64,000 nucleotides of DNA from Rhodamnia argentea (taxonomy: Eukaryota; Streptophyta; Magnoliopsida; Myrtales; Myrtaceae), in assembly GCF_020921035.1 (NCBI RefSeq), contig NC_063158.1, positions 4,508,001 to 4,572,000 of the forward strand, in the 5' to 3' direction. The translations under genes and the position numbers were made by a program. The notes beneath the pieces were generated by a model that worked only from the letters and a program-made list of their open reading frames with translations, was not told the DNA's origin and made no database searches. Position 1 is the stretch's first letter. Every line of letters begins with the position of its first letter. This document shows positions 1 through 14,802 of this stretch, piece after piece.

Positions 1-1
1 A

Positions 2-368
2 GGAATTTCTGGACTTTTTGTCTTTGATGAAGAGAAATTTTGGCGTTCACAAAAGAAGTTTCCATGTGTGGCAAATCATCTTAGTAGTATTGATATTGTT
101 GGGTTCAGTTCCGATTGTTTTGGCTTGAAAAATGTGCTTTCCCTGCTTATGTTTCTTCTCGAGGAGACAATTGTGCTAAGAGAAGATGACCATCAACGGT
201 GAGGTGCCCAAAGTTGATCCGGAGGTACCTACAGAAGCAATTAGCTCTTGGATTCTGCTTGGAGTGACCGAACTTTTAGCCTGCCACCCAAAAGCTTCAA
301 AAAAAGCTGAACTTATAGTTAATTATCCTTCCAAGGGAAGCCCTGCCAAAAGCGTATACAAGTTTTGA
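2..368 (+). pseudogene. F-box/FBD/LRR-type protein, 3' part with frame break
   Basis: The window opens inside a coding stretch that resembles the C-terminal FBD domain of plant F-box/FBD/LRR proteins, which are SCF ubiquitin-ligase substrate receptors. Positions 2-181 read in one frame (FWRSQKKFPCVANHLSSIDI, then GLKNVLSLLMFLLEE). Positions 186-368 continue in another frame (MTINGEV, then LLACHPKASKKAELIV), ending at a TGA. FBD domains typically have this order: a helix ending 'LLKNAPVLEKMTI', then a stretch rich in P/S/K/A before a hydrophobic strand. A single-base deletion near 183-186 ('aga ga- aag atg') would explain the frame change. The 5' part lies outside the window, so the F-box and LRRs cannot be checked. 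It is most likely a pseudogene of this large, fast-evolving family. A sequencing error is the alternative. Confidence 0.55.
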
Positions 369-2150
369 GTTCATAGATTTTATTTGGATATGTGCGGCTT
401 GCTGAAGCGACAAATCTGCTTGTTCCTATTCGCTCATTCTTGACAGCACCGGAGCTGTGGGAGTTATGGCGGTATACTCTTATTTGCAAATATGCTTATT
501 TTACCTTTCTTTCTTAAGTTGTCTAGTTGAAATTCTTTGGACCACTTAATTTAAACAGTGTAATATTGCCGTTTCGGGTGATTTAACTTATGAAACGACT
601 TGTCTGACAAATTGTTCTGTGCATCTCATGGCTTAGGTTCGCTCTTATAACAGGAACAATGGTGCATTGCTGGTACCTGCGCTCCTTTCCCGGCGACGCA
701 CCCAGAAAATGTGAGCAAATATAGTGGAATCTGTTTGTGTTTGAAACTAGTAAGTATCTCTCCATTTCCATTCAGTATATGTTTCCCAATCTCTAATAAG
801 CAATCTCTCTTAATCTGTTCTTCTCTCAGCTGAAAATGGGATGCGTTAGCATTTCTAAGTAAGGCTGAGGTGCATTAGTCACTTTGAAGAAAGCAAGGAT
901 GGTGACAACAAGAATCCCCATATTCCTTCTTTTGAGAGAACTATTCGACTAATATTGCACATCCTATTCAGTCCTAAGTTTTTAATTTTATGAATTTAGT
1001 TGTAAATTTTTTTCGTGGTTTTGTTGACATAGCTATCGGGCATCCTAGATGGACGAATTTTGCAATAATTTTTTTTAGTTTTTTGTGATTTCTTACTTTT
1101 CTTTTCTTTTTCTTTTTTCACCGATTCAAAATAATTTGTCAAAATCGCTCACGTTAGCGCCATCAATTGCACGTAGAACGGCTGTTGGCGATGTCAGATT
1201 TTTCTAGCCAAAATTTACTGACAGAACTAGATTGAAAAATTATCAAAAGTTTTTCTTGTGAACAGAATTGTTCGTGGTACAATTAGCTAATGACTTTTAG
1301 GACAAATGTTCCCATTTTGGGGTTGCTCGCAGGAGGTTATAGAAGAGCATGCTCTAAATGCACTTTGCTGGGTCGATTGGCAACTGCATCATGGGAAAAG
1401 CATTAAGTATGTTTTGCATCTTTCACAAATTCTTCACCAATTAAATTAAGTCGGACTCAATCGACTTCAGTGTCACTGATCCAATACCAGAACTATACTG
1501 TATATTTCTCAAAGTTGCGGAATGCTACCTCACAAATTCTGCAGCCGAATCTCCTTAGAGCTTTAGCATCACTTCCCTAAGGTGATATATCCTCTCATCT
1601 AAACACTTTGAGCAGTTGCAGGTTGTATTATTGTTATGAGTCAACTGTGAATCTTATTCCCAGTGATTGCTATGATTAGCACAAGAAACTGATCGGAGGA
1701 ACATGCTGCACACATCTCACTACAATCTGTATCTATATCAAAACCAGCGGGCGATATGCCTTAATTTGGTCAATTGGTTTTGCTGATTGAAGTCAATGAT
1801 GCACCGAAATCAAGTCATATAAGACTATTGAATTGCATCGATTTGTTATTTGGATTCCACATTTCTGACATAGATATATGGTACACTGCCAATATAAAGT
1901 ATTTTTGGCATAAGTAATGATGAAATGGAAACGTTTATCTACTAATGGAATGAACTCATTTTTGAAACTGCTATTTCCCTCAGACAAGAGAATTTGATGC
2001 AGCTGAGGGAAATAGCAGTTTCAAATCATCACCCATGGCTTCATGTTGGTGACCTCCAATAATGTGAGGAACACTCCTGAAAAGAGTGGAGGGAAAGGCA
2101 ATATGAAGTCTGCCAGAAGCATAGATGGCTTTAACATGATGTTTGATACT
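369..2150. other. Intergenic, no gene recognised
   Basis: About 1.8 kb of AT-rich sequence downstream of the FBD fragment, with T-rich tracts near 1065-1120. Only short open frames without family resemblance occur. A short direct repeat is visible: the phrase 'gagggaaatagcagtttca' at 2005-2023 reappears inverted at about 1964-1983, making a small palindrome. I see no RNA gene. Confidence 0.5.
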
Positions 2151-2153
2151 GCT

Positions 2154-2690
2154 TAATAGATCTTAGGTTCAAGGGGCCGAGGTTCACCTGGTGTAACAAG
2201 AAAGAAGGAGCCCTTGTGAATGTCGCTTGGCAGAGTCTGTTCCTCCCTATAACTCAAATACTGCATGATCCTTCTACAGAACAGACCTTTTCGAAAGAAT
2301 AGCTGACTCTGATTATGGAGATAAGATTAATGCAAAGCCATTCAGATTTGAGTGAAGAAATAACTCAAAAGGCATGGAACGTGGAAACTGAAAAAGATCT
2401 TAAACGAGTTGACAAAAAGTCCTACAAAATGGCCAAACTGATCTGAGGTGGTAGATTAGGGGGACTTTCCCTAAAAACTTGAAGAAGATTGAGCAGTTTA
2501 AAGCAGAACTGAAGAGCCAGGCAAGATTGTCAAGATGGAGACAGCCCATCTACTGAAACGGTGGGAAGTCATTGCAGTATCGGAAGAGGTTTGGTTATAA
2601 GAAGCAGGAACAAGACCTTGCAAAGCTAAACAGATGAAGGTGTATGGATTGACAATGAAGATGACAATTTCTGCCGTTTCCAATCTGTAA
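2154..2690 (+). mobile_element. L1-type LINE fragment (endonuclease-domain remnant)
   Basis: Plus-strand translation from 2154 gives IDLRFKGPRFTWCNKKEG, followed by NVAWQSLF. This matches the signature of plant L1 LINE apurinic endonuclease domains ('DLGFxGPxFTWxN...', 'ANxxWxxxFP'). About 150 bases on, AKPFRFE matches the 'kPFRFE' motif that follows the conserved SDH box. Further downstream come remnants of the Lys/Glu-rich linker (KNLKKIEQFKAELKS) that precedes the reverse transcriptase. The reading frame is interrupted several times, and the ERLDR and SDH boxes are missing. No reverse transcriptase or tail is present, although A-rich runs occur at 2777-2808. It is an old truncated insertion. 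Confidence 0.7.
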
Positions 2691-2699
2691 TATCATGAT

Positions 2700-5600
2700 C
2701 TGTTTGTTTAGGTGAAATGGTTCTCTGCCTTCTACTAACATTGTTTTGACATAGAAAATTCGGGAAAATTACCAAAAAAAAAAGTTCCTTAAAAAAAAAA
2801 AAAAAAGCAATGGCCCCATGAACTTTGCTAGGTCTTGCTTTGAAGTAATGAAAGATCTTCTGTGGACTTAAGCTTTAAAAGAAGAGCAAGTGGAAAGGAG
2901 GAATGGTGAATGGTCAAGGCCAACATTTTTCTCATGTTCAGTTTCAGACATTTAGGTCTCCGCCTAGATTTGTGGTTGAATTCAAAGTTTGAACCAACCA
3001 TTCAATCTAAGTAATTGAACTTTCCAGCTGTTGAAAATCTCAACAGAGTTGAAGTAGAAAAGTGTTGAACCAGAGGCATATGTAGCCCATCATCCAAATT
3101 ATGGTCTATGTAATATTCCAAAATAAATGAAAAATGTGAAGTCTCCCGTTTCATTTCGAGGTGGCACAGCTTCTTAGGATCAAATAAAGATAAATCCGAC
3201 TCATGGTGACTATCTCAATCTCGACGTAAACGGCCAATTCTTTACCGTACTTCAATATGCGAGCTTGATCTAGTATGCAATAATCGACTTAGGTTCTTTA
3301 AGAAACTTAATTTTCAAGCCACAAGTATTTTGATCATCTAAATCTTCAAACTCGTTTAATGCGAATTCGACAGCGTTGACGCCCATGTTTATTTCGCGCT
3401 TTGTCATGATTATCTCATAATCATGGCAACGTTCATCGATTAAAGAGCTTCAACCTTTTATAGATTAAATCCGTAATGCGGATAAATCATTGAGGATAAG
3501 GGAAACGAAAGCATTGATTAACATTAATTGATAAATTTAACGCGGATGATGACCCTAGATAGATCCCGACATGTATTATAAGCTGTGACCAAGTTGGCAG
3601 AAAAGTAAGGACAAAAAAAGAAGACAATTTGTAGAAAACGGTCGCGTGTTTTGATTGGAAACCCTTTCAACATCACGACTGTCCAAAGGCAGAAGGAAAT
3701 AATTTAATACACTTCCGTGATCAGACAAAACAAGATAAATAAATGAATAAACAATTTTATTTTTTTATTTTTTTTGTGTGTTTCCAAAGGCAAGAAGGTC
3801 GCAGGAATCATCCTCCTCTTTTGAAAAACGTGCTGGTAATGTCGATTTTTCTTTTTAGCGTGCTTCGAGTCTCGCAGGAGCAAATTATTTCATGGTGGGG
3901 TTCATCTTTTCGTATTGATTTTATATATAAAAAAAAACCCGTTAGTCCGACGGCACTCTTATTATTTCTGACCTTGCGATGTTTCAATTAATGAGTACTT
4001 TATATAAAATACACGGTGATAACGTGTGGATGTATAATAAAAAATAACTGACGATCTGACAAGACTGTCTAAGAAGTATTTTCTTGGGTGTAATGATAGC
4101 GTTGGACTTAGGAACATTAAATTTTTCCCGTGGTGGAGCGCACGTGTCAGGGGCTTGGCTCGTGCGGGGTAGAGTCTAAAGTTGGCGTGAATGTTCTTCG
4201 TCAAAGTCAGGACGGGTGGTAGGCGTTGGAAAAGGAAAATGTAATAGAAGACGATATCAGTGGACTTCGATTCTTGGCTAGTTGTGTACGGCAACTCCAA
4301 GGGGGTATAATACCGTATACCCACCGTATGTTTAATCCGATAAAAGAAACGGGTCTCGACAGCCCCGTTCGATTCGTGACATAACGAATACCTCGAAATA
4401 TTTTTTTTTTTTAGAAACGGTAGTTCGTATCGCTTATAGAAAAGAGTCGATATAAATTACATTCATCGCCTCGCCCACAAAAATATATAGGTAAATTTTT
4501 TTCATCGGTTAATTATCTCGAGCGATGTAAATGTTTAAGTTTTTAAGAAAATGGTTTCGAGGCGAGCGTGCGCAAATGACGTGGCATTCTTTTTCATTTT
4601 TGTGATTTAACCTTAAAGTGGAACACGAGGCAAAAAGGCGAGTGGATTGGGCTTCCTCGAAGGGGGGTGGGTGTTTTGGTGCGGAATAGGGGAAAGGATA
4701 AGGTCGAATTTCGTGACGAGTGGGGTGGGTCACCACATGGCGTGACAACATTTTGAAGTGAAATGGACGGTTGACTTTTGTTCCCCCAGACTTGTCCCTC
4801 GACCTCGACATGTCTAGGATCAATGTACTTTTGGTTTCATCTCTAGGACCTTTCTTTAACACGTGCTTCCTACTGGCCTAGCTAAATTAATGTTAGGCCT
4901 GTCGAGATGGATCTCGAATCAATTCCTTAATCCGTATTTGATATTTGATAAATTGAGTTGATATATGAATTAAGTTGTGTTCGATAAACGGATTGTAAAT
5001 ACGTCGGGAGTTAAAAGAGTTCACAACATGATTAGGTTCAAATTTAACCGGCTTCCGTGATTCTCTCTGCAATCTCTCTCTCTCTCTCGCCTTTACGTGC
5101 TCTCAACTCTGTTTAAACATGAGTTTTCTTATATTATGTTAAATATGGATGTAATTTAGTAAAATAGATCGAGCTTGGTATGGATTACTAGATTTGTATT
5201 GCATTGAAATTAATCAAAACGAGTTAAATGGGTCAATTTGAGTCGGATTATTGCTGAATCCGATCTATTCATTCGACGGGTCTAATTAACACCACCAAAA
5301 TAAGAGAATTCGTGTGTGCTAAAAACATCCAAAAATGAACAAGCTTTGATATGATGGTCCATTTGTACAGCATAAACATGACATTTATCAGTTGAAAAAG
5401 TAACGCTATGCTTACGGAAAAATTCACCAGGACCTTTTTATATTTCCAGCTATAAATGAAAACCGAACTGAATATAATTTCTTTCCCACGTCACACGGAG
5501 CTTGAAAGTTATCACATTGTTCGGTTGGTGATCCTTTTTTTAATATTTCGATCGTATTAGTTACGAATTCGCGATTTGGAAAGCTGAATCCCTAATCGTG

Positions 5601-6120
5601 GAGGATAGCGACGGAGCGAGAAAAGACCAAAACCTACGGACGTATTCAATCCGAAATCGAAATCGAAATCGACACCAAGTAAATCATTTCAATATCATCT
5701 GGACAAAAAAAAAAAATCTATTTATCATAATTTTTTTATGAGAGGGTCCAAAAGTAGTGGTGGGAAAAGAATGAAATGGGGACCCACGGAACAAGTTGTA
5801 GAGGGGGGGAGGCAAAGCAGGCGGTTCACGTTAATAGAGGACAGGGGGGCGGGGGGCGTTGGAAAAGCGACACATCAGGCAAGTGACCAGCAAAACGACA
5901 AAATCCGATGACGTCACCGGTCTTGCCTTTGTAATAAGGGAAAGCCCCCGGAATTTGGAGCACGTGTTTTTTGCGGCCAACGCACCAACTTGCCGCGATT
6001 GCGGAACTTTCAAAGAAGCTGATAATAATAACAACAAAATCCAAATTTAAAAAAAAAAAATGAAATGGGAAAAAGAGGACAAAAAAAAAAAGGGAAAAAG
6101 AAATTTTTTTTTTTCGGCCC
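2700..6120. other. Long intergenic region upstream of the ERF gene
   Basis: About 3.4 kb with no supported gene. It holds A-tracts at 2777-2808, a (CT)n tract at 5071-5088, a strongly purine/pyrimidine-biased stretch at 4620-4760, and near the 3' end the ERF promoter. Open frames at 3962-4324 and 4509-4862 (minus) have no recognisable domain and biased composition, so they are treated as chance. I see no RNA gene. Confidence 0.5.
5909..5966 (+). promoter_or_regulatory. bZIP/bHLH-type motifs in ERF promoter (TGACGTCA, CACGTG)
   Basis: A perfect palindromic TGACGTCA (C-box/CRE, the core of as-1-type TGA-bZIP sites) lies at 5909-5916. A G-box CACGTG lies at 5961-5966. Both sit 200-260 bp upstream of the putative TATA box of the ERF gene. 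In plants such motifs bind TGA/bZIP and bHLH (MYC-type) factors. That agrees with the jasmonate, ethylene and salicylate responsiveness of ERF group IX genes, but occupancy here is inference. Confidence 0.4.
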
Positions 6121-6165
6121 CGAGACCAAATATCGTTTTTGGCCAAGATGCATGCATCTCTCGGG

Positions 6166-6174
6166 CTATATATG
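6166..6174 (+). promoter_or_regulatory. Putative TATA box of the ERF gene
   Basis: The sequence ctatatatg lies about 140 bp upstream of the chosen ATG at 6310. With transcription starting about 30 bp downstream, the ATG at 6139 would lie outside the mRNA, and the ATG at 6310 would be the first in the transcript. This supports the shorter protein. Confidence 0.55.
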
Positions 6175-6309
6175 CTTCGCTACTCTGCGATCTTCAAAAG
6201 TTCCATCGACCTTAGAACTCCTGCCACAAAAAAAAAATCGGATCTTTCCCGTTTTAGCAAACTCTCGAAACCCGAAATCACTGCCAAGAGTAGCACTCGA
6301 GCAGCGATC

Positions 6310-7134
6310 ATGGCGGTGGAGATGTTTCAAGTGCCGGATCTAGCGTTCCTCGACTCCGTCCGGAGTTACCTTTCCGAGGATTCCGAGTGTTGGCCGTGCG
6401 AGCCGCCGGCCCGAAACTGCTACGGCGCTGGAGCCCCGGCGTTCCGCCGGAGCACCAGCTTCAGCAGCCTGGACCCGTGTCTGACTGAGACCTGGGGCGA
6501 ATTGCCACTCAAGGAAGATGACCCCGAAGACATGGTCCTCTACGGGGTCCTCCGCGACGCCGTCACGGTCGGATGGGCGCCGTTTCAGCTGAGCGGGCCG
6601 CCCGATGCCCGCCGTGCCGGGTTGGGGATGACCCAGGTGGTTAAGCAGGAGCTGGCTTCTTCGCCGGATTGCGCCGCCGCAGCTGCAGCCCCTCCGACGG
6701 AGAAGGCGGCCGTGGCGGCGGTCCCGGCGAAGGGGAAGCATTACAGGGGGGTGAGGCAGCGGCCGTGGGGGAAGTTCGCGGCGGAGATTCGCGATCCCGC
6801 TAAAAACGGAGCTCGGGTTTGGCTCGGGACTTACGAGACCGCGGAGGACGCCGCGCTGGCTTACGACTGTGCCGCTTACCGGATGCGCGGCTCGCGGGCG
6901 CTGCTGAATTTCCCGCTGCGAGTCAACTCCGGCGAGCCCCACCCGGTTAGGGTGACTTCGAAGCGGTCGTCGCCAGAGCCGTCGCCATCCTCCTCCTCCT
7001 CCTCCTCCTCCTGCTTATCCTCGCTGTCGTCGGAGAACGAGGCCTCGAAGAGGAGGAAGAAGGCGGTAGGGCCGGCGGGTCGGGCGACGGCCCAAGCCGG
7101 GTCGGAGCAAGTGGGGGGAACGCCGATGCCGTGA
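6310..7134 (+). CDS. Ethylene-responsive transcription factor, ERF group IX (ERF1A/ERF2-like)
   Basis: Intronless gene for a 274-residue nuclear transcription factor. A single AP2/ERF domain spans about residues 145-203 ([46 protein letters not shown]). It has the Ala and Asp positions that mark ERF-type rather than DREB-type domains, which bind the GCC box. The N-terminus carries FLDSVRSYL and the acidic [18 protein letters not shown] motif, both shared with Arabidopsis ERF1A/ERF2 (group IXa). The domain is followed by [10 protein letters not shown] and a basic KRSS segment, then a serine run and KRRKK (likely nuclear localisation). The coding region is GC-rich compared with its surroundings. 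The start at 6310 is chosen because an upstream in-frame ATG (6139) precedes the TATA box. Homologues act as activators in ethylene/jasmonate defence signalling; the exact orthology is not resolved. Confidence 0.93.
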   Translation: MAVEMFQVPDLAFLDSVRSYLSEDSECWPCEPPARNCYGAGAPAFRRSTSFSSLDPCLTETWGELPLKEDDPEDMVLYGVLRDAVTVGWAPFQLSGPPDARRAGLGMTQVVKQELASSPDCAAAAAAPPTEKAAVAAVPAKGKHYRGVRQRPWGKFAAEIRDPAKNGARVWLGTYETAEDAALAYDCAAYRMRGSRALLNFPLRVNSGEPHPVRVTSKRSSPEPSPSSSSSSSSCLSSLSSENEASKRRKKAVGPAGRATAQAGSEQVGGTPMP

Positions 7135-8441
7135 ATGGATCTTTGCAATTCGGTGGACGAGTGGCAATGTGGACAAGTGGCGAGCAGCTACTGGTCAGTG
7201 GATGCGGACAATGTGATAAAAGCTCCGGGGACAATGGGCTGTGTCGCGTACGAATGTGAATTCTTTAGAATTTGTTGGGTATGATATTGGGGAAAAATTT
7301 ATTCCAAATATATTTACAGAATGGATGAAAGAGACCATTTTTCCCTTCTTTTTTTTTTTTTTGGTCTTTTCCTTGAATTTGTGAATACGAGAATTGTTAA
7401 TGCATGATTGAGAAATTTCGTGGAAGCCACAGTAAGTATTTGAAGTGTGAAATCTTAACATTCTCACTTGCAAAACATGGTTCTTGCTAAGCATAATGAA
7501 TAGGATGATTAGATGCAAGTACATTAATAATCACGCACTTTCTTTAACCGGTTACGTCTCGAATGTTCATTTTTTTAATGGGTTATTTCACGAATATTCA
7601 AAGATGTTTTAAACGAGATTATAAATATTTACAGCGCGCTCGTTTCGTCAATTGTGATTGCAGAAGAAAACATTGTCCTACCTTTCCCTTCGGAGCTATG
7701 GGGCATAGGTGTTTCACCCGTAGTCGGCGCACAGTTTTTTTTTTTTTTTTTCCTTTTTTTACATGGGATTTTCTTGAATTACTTCAATAATGTTCAACAA
7801 GAATCAGAATTTGCACAAGAGAACCGAAGGATTCATCTCAAGAAAATTGAAAAGCTTTAAAATCTGGAGAAAGAACAGACGCTCCGAAGTTTCGACTTTC
7901 AAAGGATTCACTTCATTAATTTTTTGTTCAGACAGTAGTTCATACCTGTTGCCACCTGTCTCGAATGTGAACACCGAACAGCGAACCAAAGCTCAGACGA
8001 ATAAGAGAAAAAAAACATGAGCACGTGCGCTAAAAGACTAGAATAGAATAAGCCCAACTTCGAATTACTAATCCACATCTTGACTTTTCAAATTTCGACT
8101 GGACTTGTTCGAAGGGAGTTGACGCTCAACTTCACATTCAAAGAAGAGACAGACGCAACATTACGAAAAGCCTCATAGATCTGCTCAGCAGCTTATAAGA
8201 GAAAAAACTTCAATTAGGGTTCATTCAAATCAAAGTTGTACAGTGTCATTTGCACTGCCAGGCAAATTCACAGTGAAGGGGCGTCACAGTTCATTCCCAA
8301 TTGGGTCATCCATTGGTACACCAGCTGGCTGACACGACACTTGCGGCAATCGGATAGATACATGTTTACTTACCACCGCCACAGCTTAAATGAAGCTGAC
8401 ACCAACCGAGATTCGATTCATCCGAAAGCCGCACGCGTCTG
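7135..8441. other. Intergenic between convergent ERF and hydratase genes
   Basis: This holds the 3' untranslated sequence of the ERF gene (+) and of the enoyl-CoA hydratase (-), plus AT-rich spacer with T-runs at 7349-7363 and 7735-7757. I see no supported gene, RNA or repeat. Confidence 0.5.
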
Positions 8442-12277
<3,836 letters not shown>

Positions 12278-12450
12278 TTCTTCTCTTCCGGATCAGTTTC
12301 ACAGAGGGAGAGTCTGCTGTGATGTCAAACGGCTTGTTTGTGGCTTGGATTTGGGGAGCGTTCATTTTCTTCGCTATTTCCTTTGGGGCAGAACTGGTAT
12401 TCGCTTGTCGAGTAATGTACTGAGGAGCAGATCACAAACATAAATTCTTG
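12278..12450 (-). promoter_or_regulatory. 5' leader/promoter region of the hydratase gene
   Basis: This 173-bp sequence lies directly upstream of the hydratase ATG and ends at the transposon insertion at 12451. A diverged copy without the ATG-proximal ~150 bp lies at 15000-15063. No TATA box is evident. The Mutator-like element therefore sits less than 200 bp from the start codon, in the probable promoter. Confidence 0.45.
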
Positions 12451-13164
12451 GAAAATTTTAAATAAAGGTCCGAAGTTTTCTTTTTTTTTTTAAATAAGAA
12501 TTTTAAGTAAATTTTATTTTAAATAAGGGTCTAAAATAATATATCATATTTCAAATAAGGACCTGAAGTGATAATAGCATTTAAAAAAATACATGATTTA
12601 AAGGGTATTTTCGTCATTTTTTCATTTTGATTTTTTTTTTCTGTTAAAAAAACAACCACACAAGTGGGGCTACCGGTGCCTTGGCAAGGGTCTGCTAGCC
12701 CTCTCTTGGTCTTGGATCTGGACAAGGGCCGACGACCCCCGTCCAGGTCCAAGTGGGGATCGCCGGCCCTCCCTTAGTCCAGGCGGGGGGCAGCGACCCT
12801 TGCCAAAATTCGATTTTGGCAAAGGCCTATTGGCCCTCGCTGAGATGTTGGCCTTCCCTCCCCCCTCAACAAAAAAAAGCAGGAGAAGAAGCCCTCTCGC
12901 CTGTGTGTTTGCTCTTTTTAAATAAGAAAATAAAAAAGAAAAGATTAATAAAAAATCAAATAAAGGAAAATGACAAAAATGCCATTGAAATCATGCCCTT
13001 TTTTAGATTCTATGGTCATTTCAAACCTTTATTTGAAACAAGATTCGCTTCATATTCTTGTTTGAGAAAATAAGGACACTTCGTAACCTTATTTAAAATA
13101 AGGTTTATTGTGAACTCTTATTTGAGAAAATAAGAGTACTTCGAACCTTTATTCGAAATTTTTC
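12451..13164. mobile_element. Non-autonomous Mutator-like element (MULE/MITE) with long inverted termini
   Basis: The termini are inverted repeats: the left end gaaaattttaaataaaggtc is mirrored by the right end (reverse complement gaaaaatttcgaataaaggt). Similarity continues inward for about 180 bp through 'catgattt...gtcatttt'. The flanks are an 11-bp near-perfect duplication: ataaattcttg at 12440-12450 and atagattcttg at 13165-13175. The duplicated locus at 15064-15074 holds a single copy of this sequence joined directly to tctagcaattg, which is the empty site. The centre (about 12660-12860) is GC-rich and non-coding. Long inverted termini with a 9-11-bp target duplication are the hallmark of Mutator-like elements. 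No transposase is present, so it would need help in trans. The internal GC-rich block might be captured host DNA, but I do not recognise it. Confidence 0.8.
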
Positions 13165-13194
13165 ATAGATTCTTGTCTAGCAATTGAAAATTAT

Positions 13195-13865
13195 TTTTTC
13201 TCGTTATTAAACCAAATATCTCATATTATTTTTTTTCAATTAGATATCATGCCAATAGCTACACGACCTTGCTGTTGAGGGATGAAGGCGCTAGTATCAT
13301 AGATGCGGGATTCGACCCGCGCTCTATAAAGAGGCTGAGTAAAAGTTTAAGTAAGGAGAGTTAGATATAAGACCGACAAAAAGAAAAGATTTGTACCTTG
13401 CTTTGGGCTATAAAAAAAAATGAATATTATGCAGAATTTCTCAAATCAAAAAAAGGCGGTGCTTAAAGTCTGCAATTCTTCGACCAAAAAAAAAAAAAAC
13501 TCTGCAATTCTTGGCAAATTGGATTGATATAAATAGTAGTTGGCATTTCGTGTCGTTTCCGTCGTGGGACATGCTTCGATTTATTCAGATATAATTCTGG
13601 ATATTCATACAAGGAGAGAGCGAGTGGCCTTCATCAATCCCGTCGGCGAGTTGGTACACCGATTTTTTGTTTTCGATTGCGTTTTTTGTTTCCGTATCTC
13701 GATTGAAATTGATGGAAGGCGAGGTGGACGACGACGACCACGACGACGGCAACGATGACGACGGCGTTGGCCATATCGATCAGCTGTGGACATCGAACAC
13801 TTTTAACCTGCATTCGGTAGGACAAATGCAGCGTCGCAGCCTAAAACCGGCCGGAAGGGAAAACT
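13195..13865. other. Segment present only in the proximal duplication copy
   Basis: About 670 bp separates the two blocks shared with 15.06-15.34 kb and is missing there. It is therefore either an insertion in this copy or a deletion in the other. It contains a phrase gcgggattcgacccgcgctc near 13301 that recalls the T-arm of a tRNA but cannot be folded into one. It also holds a CG-rich run of GAC repeats at 13725-13765. No gene is supported. Confidence 0.45.
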
Positions 13866-14165
13866 TAAAATCCGATTAGATAGATTGCAGAATTACTTTC
13901 GCCATCACGCCGATAAATCTCTCCCTGTTCATTGACCTCCAACGGTAGATACAATACCAACTCTGGCAACTGATCCCAAGCGAGCGATTCACGTCTCAAC
14001 AGCCATGGACGGACCACAGCATCACGCAACATCCGAGTCATCAACCTATTCTTGCTCGGCCGATCGGCCCGTGATGGGCACGTCGCGACAATGGCTAGGC
14101 TTGGTTTTCTTTTCTAATTCCAGTGGATGCGAAGATATAAAGCACCTGGATTGGAGACCGCAGAT
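13866..14165 (-). repeat. Duplicated segment, copy 1 (coding-like, unknown)
   Basis: It is strongly similar to 15097-15340 in the same orientation. Shared phrases include gattagatag-ttgcagaatt, ctctccctgttcattga and tctaattcca-tggatg. On the minus strand both copies encode a related peptide (here LLRRESLAWDQLPEL, LPLEVNEQGEI; there LLRRESHALDQLPELEVRLL, PLEFNEQGEI). That suggests both derive from an exon of a real gene whose family I do not recognise. The frame is not open over the whole copy, so it is probably a gene relic. Confidence 0.55.
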
Positions 14166-14650
14166 TTCGGCTGGCACGACTTAGAGGAGTCCGGCTAGCC
14201 AATTGCCCCGGTGACGCAAATCGGATTGTGGACGGGATCGTGAAGGCCCGTCGCAACAAGACTCCTCCTTGGAAACATTATATTTTACGTGGTGCAACTA
14301 TGAAATCGATTCGTTTCTTCTCGAATCGCTAAAATATATCGCCATCTGTCCCATGTATAATGTATTGAACGAACGTCGACATCTCACTAAGCGTCAAATA
14401 TAATTTGATCACCTCTTTTAGATGAGGGATAACAAGAAAGAAACGCTGGATGAGCCGCTCAAGGGAGAGGATATGAGGAATCCTCCATCTTCGCTCTCGC
14501 CGAAACCGCCTCGCGTTGCCGTAACTCCATAAAAGGCTGGCCAGTCTCCAAGCAAAGCTCCATAGCCATGCACCTTCCTCCTTGTGCAGCTGCCATCACT
14601 TGTGATTTTATCTGATGCCCCTTATCTCGCACCTACTCTGCTAGGAAAGG

Positions 14651-14754
14651 GACCTTCATGGAAGAGTATGATCCTTTCCAAGTTCTCTTGCCGCTTTGAT
14701 ACACGCGAAAAGCCGCGAGAGAACTTGGAAAGGATTCTAATATTTATGAAGGTC
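14651..14754. ncRNA. Near-perfect hairpin, candidate microRNA-like locus or tiny MITE
   Basis: The two arms pair as an inverted repeat. Positions 14651-14659 (gaccttcat) pair with 14746-14754, and an uninterrupted 18-bp block 14671-14688 (atcctttccaagttctct) pairs with 14718-14735. It continues with a few mismatches through gccgc to a loop of about ten bases. The roughly 105-nt stem-loop has the size and arm pairing of plant MIRNA precursors. I cannot match the arms to any known miRNA. It could equally be a young inverted duplication or a very small MITE. Confidence 0.35.
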
Positions 14755-14802
14755 TAATAGAGTGAGTTCGAGATCAAGGGCACCAGATAAAATATGGAGG
14801 AC

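Noticed and set aside
5826-6146. Overlapping minus-strand frames upstream of the ERF gene
   Set aside because: They read across homopolymer runs (FFFFLFF-like translation) and the promoter motifs; there is no domain.
6139-6309. N-terminal extension of the ERF protein from an upstream in-frame ATG
   Set aside because: That ATG lies upstream of the TATA box and the extension has no similarity to ERF N-termini.
6340-6942. 200-codon minus-strand open frame opposite the ERF gene
   Set aside because: It is a shadow of the GC-rich ERF coding strand; the Arg/Pro/Gly-rich product matches no family.
13290-13340. tRNA-like phrase gcgggattcgacccgcgctc
   Set aside because: It resembles a T-arm, but no acceptor stem, D-arm or anticodon arm can be found around it.
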